Positions 33,756 through 46,735 of a stretch of 64,000 bases of DNA are shown here, piece by piece. Source of the stretch: Mixta gaviniae (lineage in GTDB: Bacteria > Pseudomonadota > Gammaproteobacteria > Enterobacterales > Enterobacteriaceae); contig NZ_CP026377.1 in NCBI RefSeq assembly GCF_002953195.1, forward strand, positions 3,472,001-3,536,000, written 5' to 3'. The stretch's first letter is position 1; each line of letters starts with the position of its first letter. The position numbers were made by a program, and so were the translations under genes. The notes below the pieces were generated by a model. The model was not told the DNA's origin and ran no database searches. It saw only the letters and a list, made by a program, of their open reading frames with translations.

Positions 33756-35154
33756 GTTCCGTTTCCTTAGCGCGTTCCCGCTTGTTGCGTTGTGTCAGAG
33801 AGTAAGCGCCGTAACAGAGGGCGACGAAGGGTAACCCGCACCACAGCGCGATGCGCTGCGCCGGATCGAACGCCAGCCCGACGCAGGCCAGCAGGCAGAG
33901 CGCAAAGCCGAGAATCGGCGTCAGCGGGAACCAGGGCGCGCGATACTTCAGCCCGTCCAGCGTTCCGCCTTCGCGCAGATAGCGGCGGCGAAACGCATAG
34001 TGCGAGGCGCAAATGCTGAGCCAGACCGCTACCACCGCAAAACCGGAGATGGCCGAAAGCGCCACGTAGACGGTATCGGCGGCGACGATGCTGGAGAAGA
34101 GCGCCAGCAGCCCGCCCAGCATGCTGGCGCCGATTGCCACCAGCGGGATGCCGCGGCGCGTCAGGCGCGAGAAGCAGCGCGGCAGCGTGCCTTCGTTGGA
34201 GAGCGACCAGAGCATGCGTCCGGAGGCGTAGAGGCCGGAGTTGGCCGCCGACAGAATCGCCGTCAGGATCACGAAGTTAAAAATATCCGCAGCCCAGGGA
34301 ATGCCGATCTTTTCAAACACCAGTACGAACGGGCTTTTGACGATGCCCGCTTGATCCATCGGGATCAGCGCCGCCAGAATCAGCACCGTGCCGATAAAGA
34401 AGATGATCAGACGCGCTACGGTGGTGCGGATCGCCATCGGCACCACTTTATGCGGGTTTTCCGTTTCGCCGGCGGCGATGCCGATAAGCTCGGTGCCGGA
34501 AAAGGCGAAGTTTACCGCCACCATGGTCATCAGGATCGGCAGCGCGCCGTGCGGCAGCCAGCCGGAGGCGGTAAGGTTATGGAAAAACGGCGCCGGCGTG
34601 CCGTCTTTTAACGGGATCAGGCCGAACACCGCGCAGCCGCCCAGCACGATAAAGGCGAGAATGGTGATCACTTTAATCAGCGAGAACCAGAACTCCCCTT
34701 CGGCAAAAAAGCGCGTCGAGATAACGTTCAGCAGGAAGATGGCGAGACAGAAGATCAGGCACCAGAGCCAGACCGGCGTTTGCGGAAACCAGTACTGCAT
34801 GCAGAAGCCGGCGGCCGTCAGGCTGGAGCCGAGCGCTACCGTCCAGGTGAGCCAGTAGAGCCAGGCGACGGTATAGCCGGTGGCCGGGCTGAGATAACGG
34901 CTGGCGTAGACGTGAAACGCGCCGGTTTCCGGCATCGCTACCGATAGCTCGCCCAGCGACTGCATCACCAGCCAGACCACCAGCGCGCCGATCAGGTAGG
35001 CGAGCAGCGTGCCCGCCGCACCGGTGGTGGAGATGATATAACCGGTGTTGAAGAACAGGCCGGTGCCGATCACACCGCCCAACGAGAGCATCACCAGATG
35101 GCGCGCTTTCATACTGCGTTTAAATTGGCCGCCCTGCGGCTGTTCTGACTGCAT
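33745..35154 (-). CDS. mmuP: S-methylmethionine permease MmuP
   Basis: A 469-residue amino-acid permease of the APC family with twelve predicted helices. The N-terminal signature is [20 protein letters not shown] then TGLF, and the middle one [17 protein letters not shown]. Its partner enzyme MmuM overlaps the 3' end, which specifies S-methylmethionine rather than another amino acid. S-methylmethionine is a plant metabolite, which suits a plant-associated lineage. The promoter side carries two adjacent MetJ boxes 17-32 bases before the start. Confidence 0.92.
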   Translation of the reverse strand: MQSEQPQGGQFKRSMKARHLVMLSLGGVIGTGLFFNTGYIISTTGAAGTLLAYLIGALVVWLVMQSLGELSVAMPETGAFHVYASRYLSPATGYTVAWLYWLTWTVALGSSLTAAGFCMQYWFPQTPVWLWCLIFCLAIFLLNVISTRFFAEGEFWFSLIKVITILAFIVLGGCAVFGLIPLKDGTPAPFFHNLTASGWLPHGALPILMTMVAVNFAFSGTELIGIAAGETENPHKVVPMAIRTTVARLIIFFIGTVLILAALIPMDQAGIVKSPFVLVFEKIGIPWAADIFNFVILTAILSAANSGLYASGRMLWSLSNEGTLPRCFSRLTRRGIPLVAIGASMLGGLLALFSSIVAADTVYVALSAISGFAVVAVWLSICASHYAFRRRYLREGGTLDGLKYRAPWFPLTPILGFALCLLACVGLAFDPAQRIALWCGLPFVALCYGAYSLTQRNKRERAKETEHAV

Positions 35155-35170
35155 GCTTGTCTATCCGTAT

Positions 35171-35186
35171 GGACGTCTAAACTTCT
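35171..35186. promoter_or_regulatory. Tandem MetJ operator (met boxes)
   Basis: Two abutting 8-bp met boxes, GGACGTCT (7 of 8) and AAACTTCT (6 of 8), match the tandem arrangement MetJ needs. They lie just upstream of mmuP, so S-adenosylmethionine-bound MetJ should repress mmuPM. Confidence 0.78.
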
Positions 35187-35274
35187 AAATGTGGCAAGTT
35201 TTATACCTGCCCCGGCAGCAGAATGCAAACGGTGAAACGCAACGGGCGCCCCGGAGGGCGTAAAAAGGGGGGTT

Positions 35275-35299
35275 CCCCGTAAGGCGAACGGCTACGGGG
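35275..35299 (-). terminator. Possible terminator after ygaC
   Basis: CCCCGTA and TACGGGG pair around eleven bases, 39 bases after the ygaC stop on the minus strand. A five-T run (A run at 35262-35266) comes about ten bases after the stem, so it is an imperfect terminator. Confidence 0.45.
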
Positions 35300-35337
35300 A
35301 GCGACGGCGGTGAGCAGAGATGGGGACGCGCGCGGAA

Positions 35338-35673
35338 TTAATCGAACATGCTCTGCAGGTAGCGTTCCAGCGCGGCGCGCGAGCTGAAACCGTGCGGAAT
35401 GCCGTAGTGATCCTGGCTGTCGCCCATCAGGTACATGGGGAAACGCGTGTAGTGATCGCAGGTTTTAATTTCCGACGCCGGATCGGCGTAGTTCAGGCTT
35501 TTCTCTTTTAGCGTCGGATGAATGACCAGTGCGGTTCTTCCCATGCGCGCTTCGCGGTTAACGTACACATAATCTTCGCCGCGGCGATAGCCATAGGTTT
35601 TCGGCGTCACGGTATCCATTTCGAACCCCGCTTTTTCCAGGACGCGTGCCACCTCATCTGGTCGTAAATACAT
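35338..35673 (-). CDS. ygaC: DUF2002 protein YgaC
   Basis: A 111-residue cytosolic protein matching E. coli Yga[54 protein letters not shown], and [18 protein letters not shown]. Function is unknown; in E. coli it is Fur-repressed. GAGG lies eight bases before the ATG at 35673, and the 34-codon upstream extension is not family-like. Its position beside ygaM and nrdHIEF repeats the E. coli order, although stpA and alaE are replaced here by mmuPM. Confidence 0.92.
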   Translation of the reverse strand: MYLRPDEVARVLEKAGFEMDTVTPKTYGYRRGEDYVYVNREARMGRTALVIHPTLKEKSLNYADPASEIKTCDHYTRFPMYLMGDSQDHYGIPHGFSSRAALERYLQSMFD

Positions 35674-35837
35674 GCTCAATCCTCTCATTCTTATAAAGCT
35701 TCGCAACCTTACAACAGCGCGGCGGCCAGGGGCATTCAGAATTATCCAGAAAGCCGGCCGCTGACGACGCTTCACGCTACGCTTGCGGTAGATGGTCTAC
35801 ACTAAGTATTACGTTATTCAGCAAAGGGATGAGAAAA

Positions 35838-36152
35838 ATGTTTAAACAAACAACGAAAAATGACGACGTGGATATTCATCAGGATGTTTCTGTGCTGGCG
35901 GATACGCTGGATGATTTACTGAAATCCTACGGCAGCAAAGCGCAGGACGATATCGACGCGGCGCGCAGCAAGGCGGAGGCGCTGCTGAAAGAGACGCGTG
36001 CCAAAATGCAGGGCCGCAATCGCGTCAGCCAGGCGGCATATGACGCCGGCCGTCAGGTGGATGGCTGGATCCATGAAAAACCGTGGCACGGCGCAGGCGT
36101 TGGTGCGGCGGTAGGGATTTTTATCGGCGCGCTGCTGGCTTCCCGCCGCTAA
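35838..36152 (+). CDS. ygaM: ElaB/YqjD/YgaM-type inner-membrane ribosome-associated protein
   Basis: A 104-residue DUF883 protein matching YgaM. A long charged helix (DTLDDLLKSYGSKAQDDIDA, RSKAEALLKETRAKMQGRNR) is followed by a C-terminal glycine-rich membrane anchor (GVGAAVGIFIGALLASRR). ElaB and YqjD bind stationary-phase ribosomes and tether them to the membrane. The second ATG (35838) is chosen because E. coli YgaM starts MFN and the AAGGG site is too close to the first. It is divergent from ygaC and ends with a strong terminator. Confidence 0.9.
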   Translation: MFKQTTKNDDVDIHQDVSVLADTLDDLLKSYGSKAQDDIDAARSKAEALLKETRAKMQGRNRVSQAAYDAGRQVDGWIHEKPWHGAGVGAAVGIFIGALLASRR

Positions 36153-36177
36153 TTCCCCGCTCCACCCTGTTCCCCCT

Positions 36178-36202
36178 CCCCGCCGCGTGCGGGGATTTTT
36201 TT
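36178..36202 (+). terminator. Intrinsic terminator of ygaM
   Basis: CCCCGC pairs with GCGGGG around a 5-base loop (36178-36194) and is followed by A and seven T. Confidence 0.93.
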
Positions 36203-36394
36203 GCCTGCAGCGAACCGCCGGGCTGCGAGTGGTGCCTGGTAGCACATATTGGCTTCCGGCCGCTTCTCCCGATCCCTGCTCTGCCCTCAACCCGGCCCCG
36301 AAAAAAAAGTTTTCTCTCCTGTTCCGGCGCTGGCGCGCTCTGCGTCACGGCTGGCGCTTAGGCCTGGATTTTGCGTGGTTGAAAAACAAAAAGC

Positions 36395-36437
36395 CTACAT
36401 CTAGTATCTACTCAATCAAATACACACAATATGCTGT
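36395..36437 (+). promoter_or_regulatory. Pair of NrdR-box-like sequences before nrdHIEF
   Basis: ACATCTAGTATCTA (36397-36410) and ACACAATATGCTGT (36424-36437) resemble the paired NrdR boxes that repress ribonucleotide reductase operons. They sit 75-115 bases before nrdH. The start-to-start distance, 27 bases by my alignment, is shorter than the usual three helical turns. Confidence 0.5.
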
Positions 36438-36511
36438 TATGACCGCCTGACCGCCACCGCGCCGTAGCCGCTCAGAATAGCGTATCAGGACGCAAGAGGT
36501 AAATACGAATC

Positions 36512-36754
36512 ATGATCATTACCATTTTCACTAAGCATCACTGCATGCAGTGCGACGCCACGAAAAACATGATGGATAAGCAGGGGCTGTGCTATCGGCT
36601 GGTCAATCTGGACGAAGAGCCGGAAGCGGCCGCGCAAGTGATGGCGCTCGGCTACCGTCAGGCGCCGGTAGTGATGACCGATAGCGAACACTGGAGCGGT
36701 TTTCGCCCCGACCACATTATGCGTCTGGCGCAGCTGACGCTGGCGCAGGAGTAA
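36512..36754 (+). CDS. nrdH: Glutaredoxin-like protein NrdH
   Basis: An 80-residue thioredoxin-fold electron donor for the class Ib ribonucleotide reductase. The redox motif is Cys11-Met-Gln-Cys14, and the rest matches NrdH ([39 protein letters not shown]). It is recharged by thioredoxin reductase. It is the first gene of nrdHIEF, and nrdI starts five bases after its stop. Confidence 0.95.
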   Translation: MIITIFTKHHCMQCDATKNMMDKQGLCYRLVNLDEEPEAAAQVMALGYRQAPVVMTDSEHWSGFRPDHIMRLAQLTLAQE

Positions 36755-36759
36755 GCACG

Positions 36760-37142
36760 ATGTTTCCCCTGGTCTACTTTTCCAGCCAGTCGGAGAACAC
36801 GCACCGTTTTATCACTCGCCTTGGCCTGCCGGCGCGGCGCATTCCGATCGATAAACAGCAGCGTCTGCAGATAGAGACGCCGTTTATCCTGGTGGTGCCG
36901 AGCTACGGCGGCGGCGGCGCACGCGGCGCGGTGCCGGGCCAGGTGATCCAATTTCTGAATGATGAAGCCAACCGGCGCCGGCTGCGCGGCGTGATTGCCG
37001 CAGGCAACCGTAATTTCGGCACCGGCTTCTGCCTGGCCGGCGACATCATTGCGCAAAAATGTCAGGTTCCCTACCTCTACCGTTTTGAGCTGATGGGAAC
37101 CGCCGACGATATCGCCAACGTAAAAGCGGGAGTAACCGAATT

Positions 37143-37170
<28 letters not shown>
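36760..37170 (+). CDS. nrdI: Flavodoxin-like NrdI
   Basis: A 136-residue FMN protein that supplies the oxidant to assemble the di-manganese tyrosyl radical cofactor of NrdF. The FMN phosphate loop is [11 protein letters not shown], and later conserved pieces are [22 protein letters not shown] and [11 protein letters not shown]. It overlaps the nrdE start by 28 bases, giving tight co-translation of the cofactor-assembly factor with the enzyme. Confidence 0.95.
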
Positions 37171-40273
<3,103 letters not shown>

Positions 40274-40281
40274 ATATTAAC

Positions 40282-40309
40282 GGGGCGCTGCGGCGCTCCA
40301 TTTTATTTA
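40282..40309 (+). terminator. Intrinsic terminator of nrdHIEF
   Basis: A 7-bp GC stem (one G-U pair) between 40282 and 40299 closes a 4-base loop and is followed by ATTTTATTT. Confidence 0.8.
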
Positions 40310-40557
40310 ATGCGCCTTTCTCGCATTAATAATATTTATTTTATTCTAAATAGTACCGTCCGAAATAACCCTCCTCACCCGGTCAATTCTGTTTTCGCCT
40401 GCGCCATTTTCTGTGGAAAATAATCGCCAAAAGCCCCCATTTTTACGCGCAAATTTCGTTTTTTTCATCCGCTATTTATTTGCGCTTAGCCCTTATCCCT
40501 GTTGGCATCAGAGGAGATGCGCGTCTCAGATCGCGGCCGGACGGGCCGCGCAAAGGG

Positions 40558-40585
40558 TTGCCTGAGATTCTCAGTATGCTAGGGT
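40558..40585 (+). promoter_or_regulatory. Osmoregulated proU promoter (P2-like)
   Basis: TTGCCT (-35) and TAGGGT (-10) are separated by 16 bases, and the spacer reads GAGATTCTCAGTATGC, almost the same as E. coli proU P2. The predicted transcript would start about 64 bases before proV. Confidence 0.85.
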
Positions 40586-40655
40586 ATAGGCCGCTTTAAT
40601 TTCACCAGGACATGAAACAAAACAGATAATTAATCAACCAGGACCCTTAAATTGC

Positions 40656-41852
40656 ATGGCAATTAAATTAGAAGCAAAAAATCTGTATAAGATATTTGGC
40701 GAAAATCCCGAGCGCGCATTTAAATATATTGATAAAGGCATCAGTAAAGATGCCTTACTGGAAAAAACCGGGCTTTCGCTGGGTGTGAAAAATGCCAGTC
40801 TGGCCATTGAAGAAGGCGAGATATTTGTCATCATGGGGCTTTCCGGCTCAGGCAAGTCCACCATGGTTCGCCTTCTCAATCGTCTGATAGCGCCGACCCG
40901 CGGCCAGGTGATCATTGACGGCATCGATATCGCTAAAATATCGGAAAGCGAGCTGCGCGAAGTGCGTCGAAATAAGATCAGTATGGTGTTTCAGTCTTTT
41001 GCGCTGATGCCGCATATGAGCGTGCTGGATAATACCGCCTTTGGCATGGAATTAGCCGGCATGCCGCTGAAAGAACGTCAGGAAAAAGCGCTTGAGGCGC
41101 TGCGTCAGGTGGGGCTGGAAAATTACGCCGCCGCCTGGCCCGATGAATTATCGGGCGGAATGCGTCAGCGTGTCGGATTAGCGCGCGCGCTGGCGATCAA
41201 TCCCGATATTTTATTGATGGACGAGGCCTTCTCCGCGCTCGATCCCTTAATCCGCACCGAAATGCAGGATGAGCTGGTAAAGCTGCAGGCGAAACATCAG
41301 CGCACCATTATTTTTATTTCCCACGATCTTGATGAAGCGATGCGCATCGGCAATCGCATCGCCATTATGCAGGGCGGCGAGGTAGTGCAGGTCGGCACTC
41401 CCGACGAGATCCTGAATAATCCCGCCAACGACTATGTACGCACGTTCTTCCGCGGCGTCGATATCAGCCACGTTTTCAGCGCCAAAGATATCGCCCGCCG
41501 CAACGCCAGCGCCCTGATGCGCAAAGCGCCCGGCTTCGGCCCGCGCTCGGCGATTAAGCTGCTGCAGGATGAGGATCGCGAATTCGGCTACGTGCTGGAG
41601 AAGCAGCGCTTTATTGGCGTGGTCTCTACCGATTCGCTGAAGGCGGCGCTGGCCGCCGGCGCGGGGCTTGACGCTGCGCTGCTCTCCGCCCCGGCGGCGG
41701 TCTCTGGCGACACCTCGCTCAATGAGCTGCTATCGCACGTAGCGCAGGCACCCTGCGCGGTGCCGATCGTTGGCGAAGAGGATCATTACATCGGCGTGAT
41801 TTCAAAAGGCACGCTGCTGCAGGCGTTAGATCGTGAGGGGAATCAGCCATGA
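40656..41852 (+). CDS. proV: Glycine betaine/proline ABC importer, ATPase ProV
   Basis: A 398-residue ATPase of the ProU osmoprotectant importer. Walker A is GLSGSGKST, the signature [10 protein letters not shown], Walker [13 protein letters not shown] and the H-loop ISHDLDEA. Two CBS modules at the C-terminus (about residues 285-398) tune the transporter to ionic strength. The start [20 protein letters not shown] matches E. coli ProV. It overlaps proW by four bases (ATGA). Expression should rise with osmolarity. Confidence 0.96.
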   Translation: MAIKLEAKNLYKIFGENPERAFKYIDKGISKDALLEKTGLSLGVKNASLAIEEGEIFVIMGLSGSGKSTMVRLLNRLIAPTRGQVIIDGIDIAKISESELREVRRNKISMVFQSFALMPHMSVLDNTAFGMELAGMPLKERQEKALEALRQVGLENYAAAWPDELSGGMRQRVGLARALAINPDILLMDEAFSALDPLIRTEMQDELVKLQAKHQRTIIFISHDLDEAMRIGNRIAIMQGGEVVQVGTPDEILNNPANDYVRTFFRGVDISHVFSAKDIARRNASALMRKAPGFGPRSAIKLLQDEDREFGYVLEKQRFIGVVSTDSLKAALAAGAGLDAALLSAPAAVSGDTSLNELLSHVAQAPCAVPIVGEEDHYIGVISKGTLLQALDREGNQP

Positions 41853-43140
41853 GTCAGGCAACGGAGCATCCATGGGAAAACGGCGCGGCGCAGGCCGGGT
41901 CAAACAGCGTCGCGCAGCCGGTTGCGGATAAGGCGCCCGCCACTGATAACGCGACAGGCGATCCCTGGGGGCGGCTCCGACAGGCGGAAGCGCCCCCGCC
42001 ACTGATAATACGGCAGGCGATCCCTGGGGGACGGCTCCGGCAGGCGGAAGCGCCCCCGCCACCGATAATACGGCAGGCGATCCCTGGCGTAGCGCGCCGG
42101 CGTCCGGCGGCGATACCTCTCCGGCCGCTTCAGGTGACGCCTGGGGTTCGCCCGCCGACGCGGGCGGCCAGGATGCGGCCGGCAGCGACTGGCTGAACAG
42201 CGCACCGGCGGCGCAGCCGGAACACTTTAGCGTCATGGATCCTTTCCACCATACCCTGATCCCGCTCGACAGCTGGGTGACGCAGGGGATCGACTGGGTC
42301 GTCAACCATTTTCGTCCGCTGTTTCAGGGCATTCGCGTGCCGGTGGATTATATCCTCAGCGCCTTTCAACAGCTGCTGCTGGGCATGCCGGCGCCGGTGG
42401 CGATCGTGCTGTTCGCCCTGATCGCCTGGCAATTCTCCAGCTTCGGCATGGGTATCGCCACGCTGGTGTCGCTGGTGCTGATCGGCGCCATTGGCGCCTG
42501 GTCACAAGCGATGGTCACGCTGGCGCTGGTGCTGACCGCCCTGCTGTTCTGTATTGTCATCGGCCTGCCGCTCGGCATCTGGCTGGCGCGCAGCGAACGC
42601 GCCGCCCGGGTGATCCGCCCACTGCTCGACGCCATGCAGACCACGCCTGCTTTTGTCTACCTGGTGCCAATCGTGATGCTGTTCGGCATTGGCAACGTGC
42701 CCGGCGTAGTGGTCACCATTATCTTCGCCCTGCCGCCGGTGGTGCGTTTGACGGTGCTGGGCATTAAGCAGGTGCCGGCAGATCTGATCGAGGCGGCGGA
42801 ATCATTCGGCGCTCATCCGCGTCAGATGCTGTTTAAAGTGCAGCTGCCGCTGGCGATGCCGACGATTATGGCCGGGATAAACCAGACGCTGATGCTGGCG
42901 CTGTCGATGGTCGTGATCGCCTCAATGATCGCCGTCGGCGGCCTGGGGCAGATGGTACTGCGCGGCATTGGCCGTCTCGATATGGGCCTCGCCACGGTAG
43001 GCGGCGTCGGCATCGTGATTCTGGCGATCATTCTTGACCGCCTTACCCAGTCGCTGGGTCGCGACCGCCGCAGCCGTGGCAACCGACGCTGGTACGCCAG
43101 CGGTCCGCTGGGCGTGCTGACCCGCCTTTTCAGACACTAA
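41849..43140 (+). pseudogene. proW: ProU permease ProW, split by one missing base in an expanded repeat
   Basis: The permease of ProU. Starting at the ATGA overlap with proV, the frame is lost after DNATGDPWG because one base (A by comparison with the neighbouring repeat) is missing at 41971/41972. Restoring it joins directly to the rest, with SGSDWL-like ([11 protein letters not shown]), then the complete membrane part from [15 protein letters not shown] (42235) to the end, near-identical to E. coli. Restored length is about 430, against 354 in E. coli, because the hydrophilic N-terminus carries 20-residue repeats. The internal ATG at 42235 would give a 301-residue protein with all membrane helices. 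Confidence 0.9.
41941..42087 (+). repeat. 60-bp tandem repeat in the proW 5' region
   Basis: Two and a half units; corresponding points are 41941, 42000 and 42060. Each full unit encodes [20 protein letters not shown]. The first unit is 59 bases because of the missing base, the second 60. Confidence 0.88.
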
Positions 43141-43146
43141 ATCCCC

Positions 43147-43168
43147 GGCGGCGCCCCGCTGCGCCGCC
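43147..43168. other. Intercistronic hairpin between proW and proX
   Basis: GGCGGCGC pairs perfectly with GCGCCGCC around six bases, without a T run. Such hairpins in the gap before a binding-protein gene can protect mRNA ends and set the ratio of ProX to the membrane parts. Confidence 0.6.
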
Positions 43169-43198
43169 TTCTTACCGTACAACACGAGAGGATTCGCG

Positions 43199-44194
43199 AT
43201 GCGTACATGCGCTATTCTGGCCGCCGCGCTGACGACGCTGGCCGCCGCCCAGGTTTCCGCCGCCGATCTGCCGGGCACCGGCATTACCGTTAAGCCGGTG
43301 CAAAGCACCATTTCCGAAGAAGCGTTTCAGACGCTGCTGGTCAGCCGCGCGCTGGAGCAGCTGGGCTACCGCGTCGAGAAACCGAGCGAGGTGGATTACA
43401 ACGTTGGCTATACCTCGCTGGCCTCCGGCGACGCCACTTTTACTGCCGTGAACTGGCAGCCGCTGCATGACGATATGTACAACGCCGCCGGCGGCGATAA
43501 GGTCTTTTATCGCCAGGGAACCTACGTCAGCGGCGCGGCGCAGGGCTACCTGATCGATAAAAAAACGGCCGAAAAGTATCACATCACCCGCCTTGACCAG
43601 CTGCAGGATAAAAAGCTGGCGGCGTTGTTTGACGCCAACGGCGACGGCAAGGCGGATATGACCGGCTGCGCACCCGGCTGGGGCTGCGAGACGGTGATCC
43701 TGCATCAGAACAACGCGTTCGGCCTGAGCCAAACCGTCGAGCCCAATATGGGCAACTACCCGGCAATGATGGCCGATACCATTGCCCGCTATAAACAGGG
43801 GAAACCGATCCTCTACTACACCTGGACGCCTTACTGGATAAGCGACGTACTGGTACCGGGTAAAGACGTGGTCTGGCTGCAGGTGCCCTTCTCCTCAATG
43901 CCGGGCGCGCAGAAAGGTGTCGATACCCGCCTGCCCGGCGGCGCCAATTACGGCTTCCCGGTTAACACCATGCATATCGTCGCCAACAAAGCCTGGGCGG
44001 AGAAAAACCCGGCGGCGGCGCGCCTGTTTGCCGAAATGAAGTTGCCTATCGCGGATATCAATGCGCAGAACGCGCGCATGCATCAGGGGCATTCTTCAGA
44101 ACAGGCGATTAATGCCCACGTCGATGGCTGGATAAAAGCGCATCAGGCGTTGTTTAACAAATGGATCGAAGACGCAAAGTCTGCTGTGCAGTAA
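43199..44194 (+). CDS. proX: Glycine betaine-binding periplasmic protein ProX
   Basis: A 331-residue binding protein with a signal peptide ([20 protein letters not shown], cleaved before ADLPG). Mature sequence matches E. coli Pro[54 protein letters not shown]. Trp residues in NWQPLH, CAPGWGC and YYTWTPYW form the cage around the quaternary ammonium. It lies 58 bases after proW and ends at a strong terminator. Confidence 0.96.
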   Translation: MRTCAILAAALTTLAAAQVSAADLPGTGITVKPVQSTISEEAFQTLLVSRALEQLGYRVEKPSEVDYNVGYTSLASGDATFTAVNWQPLHDDMYNAAGGDKVFYRQGTYVSGAAQGYLIDKKTAEKYHITRLDQLQDKKLAALFDANGDGKADMTGCAPGWGCETVILHQNNAFGLSQTVEPNMGNYPAMMADTIARYKQGKPILYYTWTPYWISDVLVPGKDVVWLQVPFSSMPGAQKGVDTRLPGGANYGFPVNTMHIVANKAWAEKNPAAARLFAEMKLPIADINAQNARMHQGHSSEQAINAHVDGWIKAHQALFNKWIEDAKSAVQ

Positions 44195-44211
44195 GCGATT
44201 GCGGGTTAATG

Positions 44212-44242
44212 AAACGGGCGACGAATGTTGCCCGTTTTTTAT
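44212..44242 (+). terminator. Intrinsic terminator of proVWX
   Basis: AAACGGGC (44212-44219) pairs with GCCCGTTT (44230-44237), followed by a T run. Confidence 0.93.
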
Positions 44243-44390
44243 TATTAACTCTGCAGCACCGATCGGGCCAGGCGCGCCAACCGCAGAGAAAGTAAAGGGA
44301 ACTGGTATGTCCTGTTAAATGCTTCCAACAATGAAATAGTTTTTTGAGTTATTATTAGCCGCGACGATTTATCAACCACGCTTATTGCTT

Positions 44391-45575
44391 ATGAATTCAA
44401 CGACACGCGGGCTGAGCCCAATGCTGGTCGCCCTGATGTCCGTCGCCACCGGGCTGGCGGTGGCCTGCAACTATTATGCTCAGCCCCTGCTGGAGACCAT
44501 CGCCCGCAGCTTTCATCTTTCGGTGAACCAGGCCGGCTTTATCGTTACCACGGCACAGCTCGGCTACGCCGCCGGTTTGCTGCTGCTGGTGCCGCTGGGC
44601 GACCGCCTGGAGCGCCGCAGCCTGATTGTCGGCATGAGCCTGCTGGCGGCGGGCGGCATGGTGATCACCGCGCTCTCCACCGGGCTGAGCATGATGCTGC
44701 TGGGCACTGCGCTGACCGGCCTGTTCTCCGTCGTGGCGCAGCTGCTGGTGCCGCTGGCCGCCACCCTCGCCGCCCCGGAAAAACGCGGCCGGGTGGTGGG
44801 CACGGTAATGAGCGGTCTGCTGCTTGGCATTCTGCTGGCGCGCACCGTGGCCGGCGCGCTGGCGCAGATCGGCGGCTGGCGTTCGGTGTTCTGGGTGGCG
44901 AGCGTGCTGATGGTGTTGATGGCGCTGGCGCTGTGGCGCGGGCTGCCGCGCTATCGCCAGACGGTGGATCTTAGCTATGCGCAGCTGCTCGGCTCTATTT
45001 TCCGGCTCTATGCCGGCACGCGCGTGATCCGCACCCGCGCGATTATCGGCTGTCTCTCTTTTGCTAACTTCAGCGTGCTGTGGACTTCCATGGCTTTCCT
45101 GCTGGCCGCGCCGCCCTGGCACTATTCAGAAGGTCAAATCGGCCTGCTGGGGCTGGTGGGCGCCGCCGGGGCGCTGGCGGCGCGTCAGGCGGGTTCGCTG
45201 GCGGATAAAGGCAAGGCGCGCCTGACCACCACGCTCGGCCTGCTGGTGATGCTGGCATCATGGGCGCTGACTGCGTGGGGCGCACACTCGCTGCTGGCCC
45301 TGATCGGTGGGATTATCCTGCTCGATCTGGCGGTACAGGGGGTGCATATCACCAACCAGAGCGTGATCTATCGCCGTCTGCCCGAAGCGCGTAACCGGCT
45401 GACGGCAGGCTATATGACCAGCTATTTTATCGGCGGCGCGGCGGGTTCGCTGCTCTCCGCCACGGCTTATCATTTCGCCGGATGGTATGGCGTCTGCAGC
45501 GCGGGAGCGCTATTAACTTTGCTTAACCTGTTAAGCTGGTGGGCAGGCTACCGCTATGAGGATCACAATAATTGA
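44391..45575 (+). CDS. MFS transporter (YgaY position and type)
   Basis: A 394-residue twelve-helix major facilitator of the drug/arabinose-exporter-like group. Motif A is GYAAGLLLLVPLGDRLERRS, and GLLLGILLARTVAG is the motif C-like segment of antiporters. The ATG at 44391 is preferred over a TTG two codons earlier. In E. coli K-12 this position, after proX, holds ygaY, a disrupted MFS gene; here it is intact. Substrate unknown. The E. coli neighbours ygaZH are absent from the following gap. Confidence 0.85.
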   Translation: MNSTTRGLSPMLVALMSVATGLAVACNYYAQPLLETIARSFHLSVNQAGFIVTTAQLGYAAGLLLLVPLGDRLERRSLIVGMSLLAAGGMVITALSTGLSMMLLGTALTGLFSVVAQLLVPLAATLAAPEKRGRVVGTVMSGLLLGILLARTVAGALAQIGGWRSVFWVASVLMVLMALALWRGLPRYRQTVDLSYAQLLGSIFRLYAGTRVIRTRAIIGCLSFANFSVLWTSMAFLLAAPPWHYSEGQIGLLGLVGAAGALAARQAGSLADKGKARLTTTLGLLVMLASWALTAWGAHSLLALIGGIILLDLAVQGVHITNQSVIYRRLPEARNRLTAGYMTSYFIGGAAGSLLSATAYHFAGWYGVCSAGALLTLLNLLSWWAGYRYEDHNN

Positions 45576-46146
45576 CGAACGAAATGTAAATAGCGTTTTT
45601 TTTCAGTAGCCACCAGCTATAAAGCCGTTACTCACTCTGGTATGGTTAGCGATAAATTTATTCATTTTAGTTATTTTTTCGTAAGCAATTATTCAGGATA
45701 TAGAAAGAGTGCAGCGAGAAAGCGGGATGAAACGGCCTTGAGATGCGCTTTGGCAATCGGCCTGGTTCATTAGCAACAGGCATGTTTTATCCGCTATCTG
45801 CGCGTCGTTTCTCAGGTTTTCCGCGTTCGCCCCGCCTCGCTCAAAGCGGGGCGGCGGGCCCGCTGCCTGCAGCGCGACGCGTCGATTTTGCATTTAACGA
45901 TGGTCGGCAAGCGGCCGCGCGCAGCAGGACCAGCGTGCGACAGACCGCTTCGTCGCGAGACGATCGTTTGATGAGACCCAGGCAGCCTGACATCCGGGCT
46001 GTCCGACCTTTCGGTTTATGGAGTGAGCCGGAAATTTTAGATGGTGGCGTTGCGATTGCATAAGCGATCCCTGCTGGTAACGATGTTTGTGCCTGTTTCG
46101 TCATCACCATTATTATACCAGTTGCAACTAATGAGGTTCCTTTAAG
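45576..46146. other. 571-base gap before mprA
   Basis: AT-rich DNA follows the MFS gene. An 8-bp GC inverted repeat occurs at 45828-45853 (loop 10 bases), and a perfect 10-bp palindrome (AGTTGCAACT) lies just before mprA. Frames in the middle lack ribosome-binding sites and family likeness. E. coli has ygaZ and ygaH here; I see no trace of them. Confidence 0.6.
46120..46129. promoter_or_regulatory. Candidate MprA operator
   Basis: AGTTGCAACT is a perfect 10-bp palindrome 17 bases before the mprA start, next to a TTATTATACC promoter-like stretch. MprA represses its own operon in E. coli, so an operator is expected here. Confidence 0.4.
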
Positions 46147-46680
46147 ATGGAAAGTTCGTTTACTCCCATTGAACAGATGCTGAATATTCGCGCTACACGT
46201 CACAAAGATTTCCCGCTCCAGGAAATCATGCTGACGCGTCTGTGCATGCATATGCAGAGCAAGCTGTTGGACAATCGCAATAAAATGCTGAAAGCTCAGG
46301 GGATTAACGAGACACTGTTTATGGCGTTGATTACGCTGGACGCACAGGAAAATCAAAGCATCCAGCCTTCAGAACTGAGCGCGGCACTGGGCTCCTCGCG
46401 CACCAACGCGACGCGCATCGCCGACGAGCTGGAAAAGCGCGGCTGGATCGAACGCCGCGAAAGCGATAACGATCGCCGCTGTCTGCATCTGCATTTGACG
46501 GAAAAAGGCAACGCCTTCCTGCGTCAGGTGCTTCCGCCGCAGCACCAGAGCCTGCAGTATCTCTGGTCTTCCCTGAGTAATAGCGAAAAAGCGCAGCTGG
46601 AAAGCCTGACACGTAAGCTGCTGAACCGTCTGGATCAAATGGACGAAGAGGAAGTGATTTCCTCCCTTTCACATCAATAG
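46147..46680 (+). CDS. mprA: MarR-family repressor MprA (EmrR)
   Basis: A 177-residue winged-helix dimer that represses emrAB and itself and is released by uncouplers, nalidixic acid and phenolics. It matches E. coli MprA strongly: [63 protein letters not shown]. The wing is [20 protein letters not shown]. It precedes emrA by 156 bases with a hairpin between, as a single operon or a partly uncoupled one. Confidence 0.96.
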   Translation: MESSFTPIEQMLNIRATRHKDFPLQEIMLTRLCMHMQSKLLDNRNKMLKAQGINETLFMALITLDAQENQSIQPSELSAALGSSRTNATRIADELEKRGWIERRESDNDRRCLHLHLTEKGNAFLRQVLPPQHQSLQYLWSSLSNSEKAQLESLTRKLLNRLDQMDEEEVISSLSHQ

Positions 46681-46735
46681 CAATTCCTGCGACACAATCA
46701 CGCTCAGAAACCGATATTTTAATTCCCTTTTATCC

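Larger units (their letters stand above)
36153..36511. other. Intergenic region upstream of nrdH
   Basis: This 359-base gap holds the ygaM terminator, then GC-rich DNA with no recognisable gene, then an AT-rich segment carrying NrdR-box-like words at 36395-36437 and the nrdH ribosome-binding site (GAGGT). The longest frames cross the terminator and are not real genes. Confidence 0.6.
40274..40655. other. proU regulatory region
   Basis: This 382-base gap holds the nrdF terminator, a strongly AT-rich section (about 40300-40500) suited to H-NS binding, and a conserved osmotic promoter at 40558-40585. The first ~100 bases of proV are also AT-rich, matching the downstream regulatory element of E. 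coli proU. No reading frame here looks real. Confidence 0.75.

Noticed and set aside
45693..46063. Frames in the gap before mprA as possible ygaZ or ygaH remnants
   Set aside because: Neither strand shows branched-chain amino-acid exporter motifs or membrane helices.
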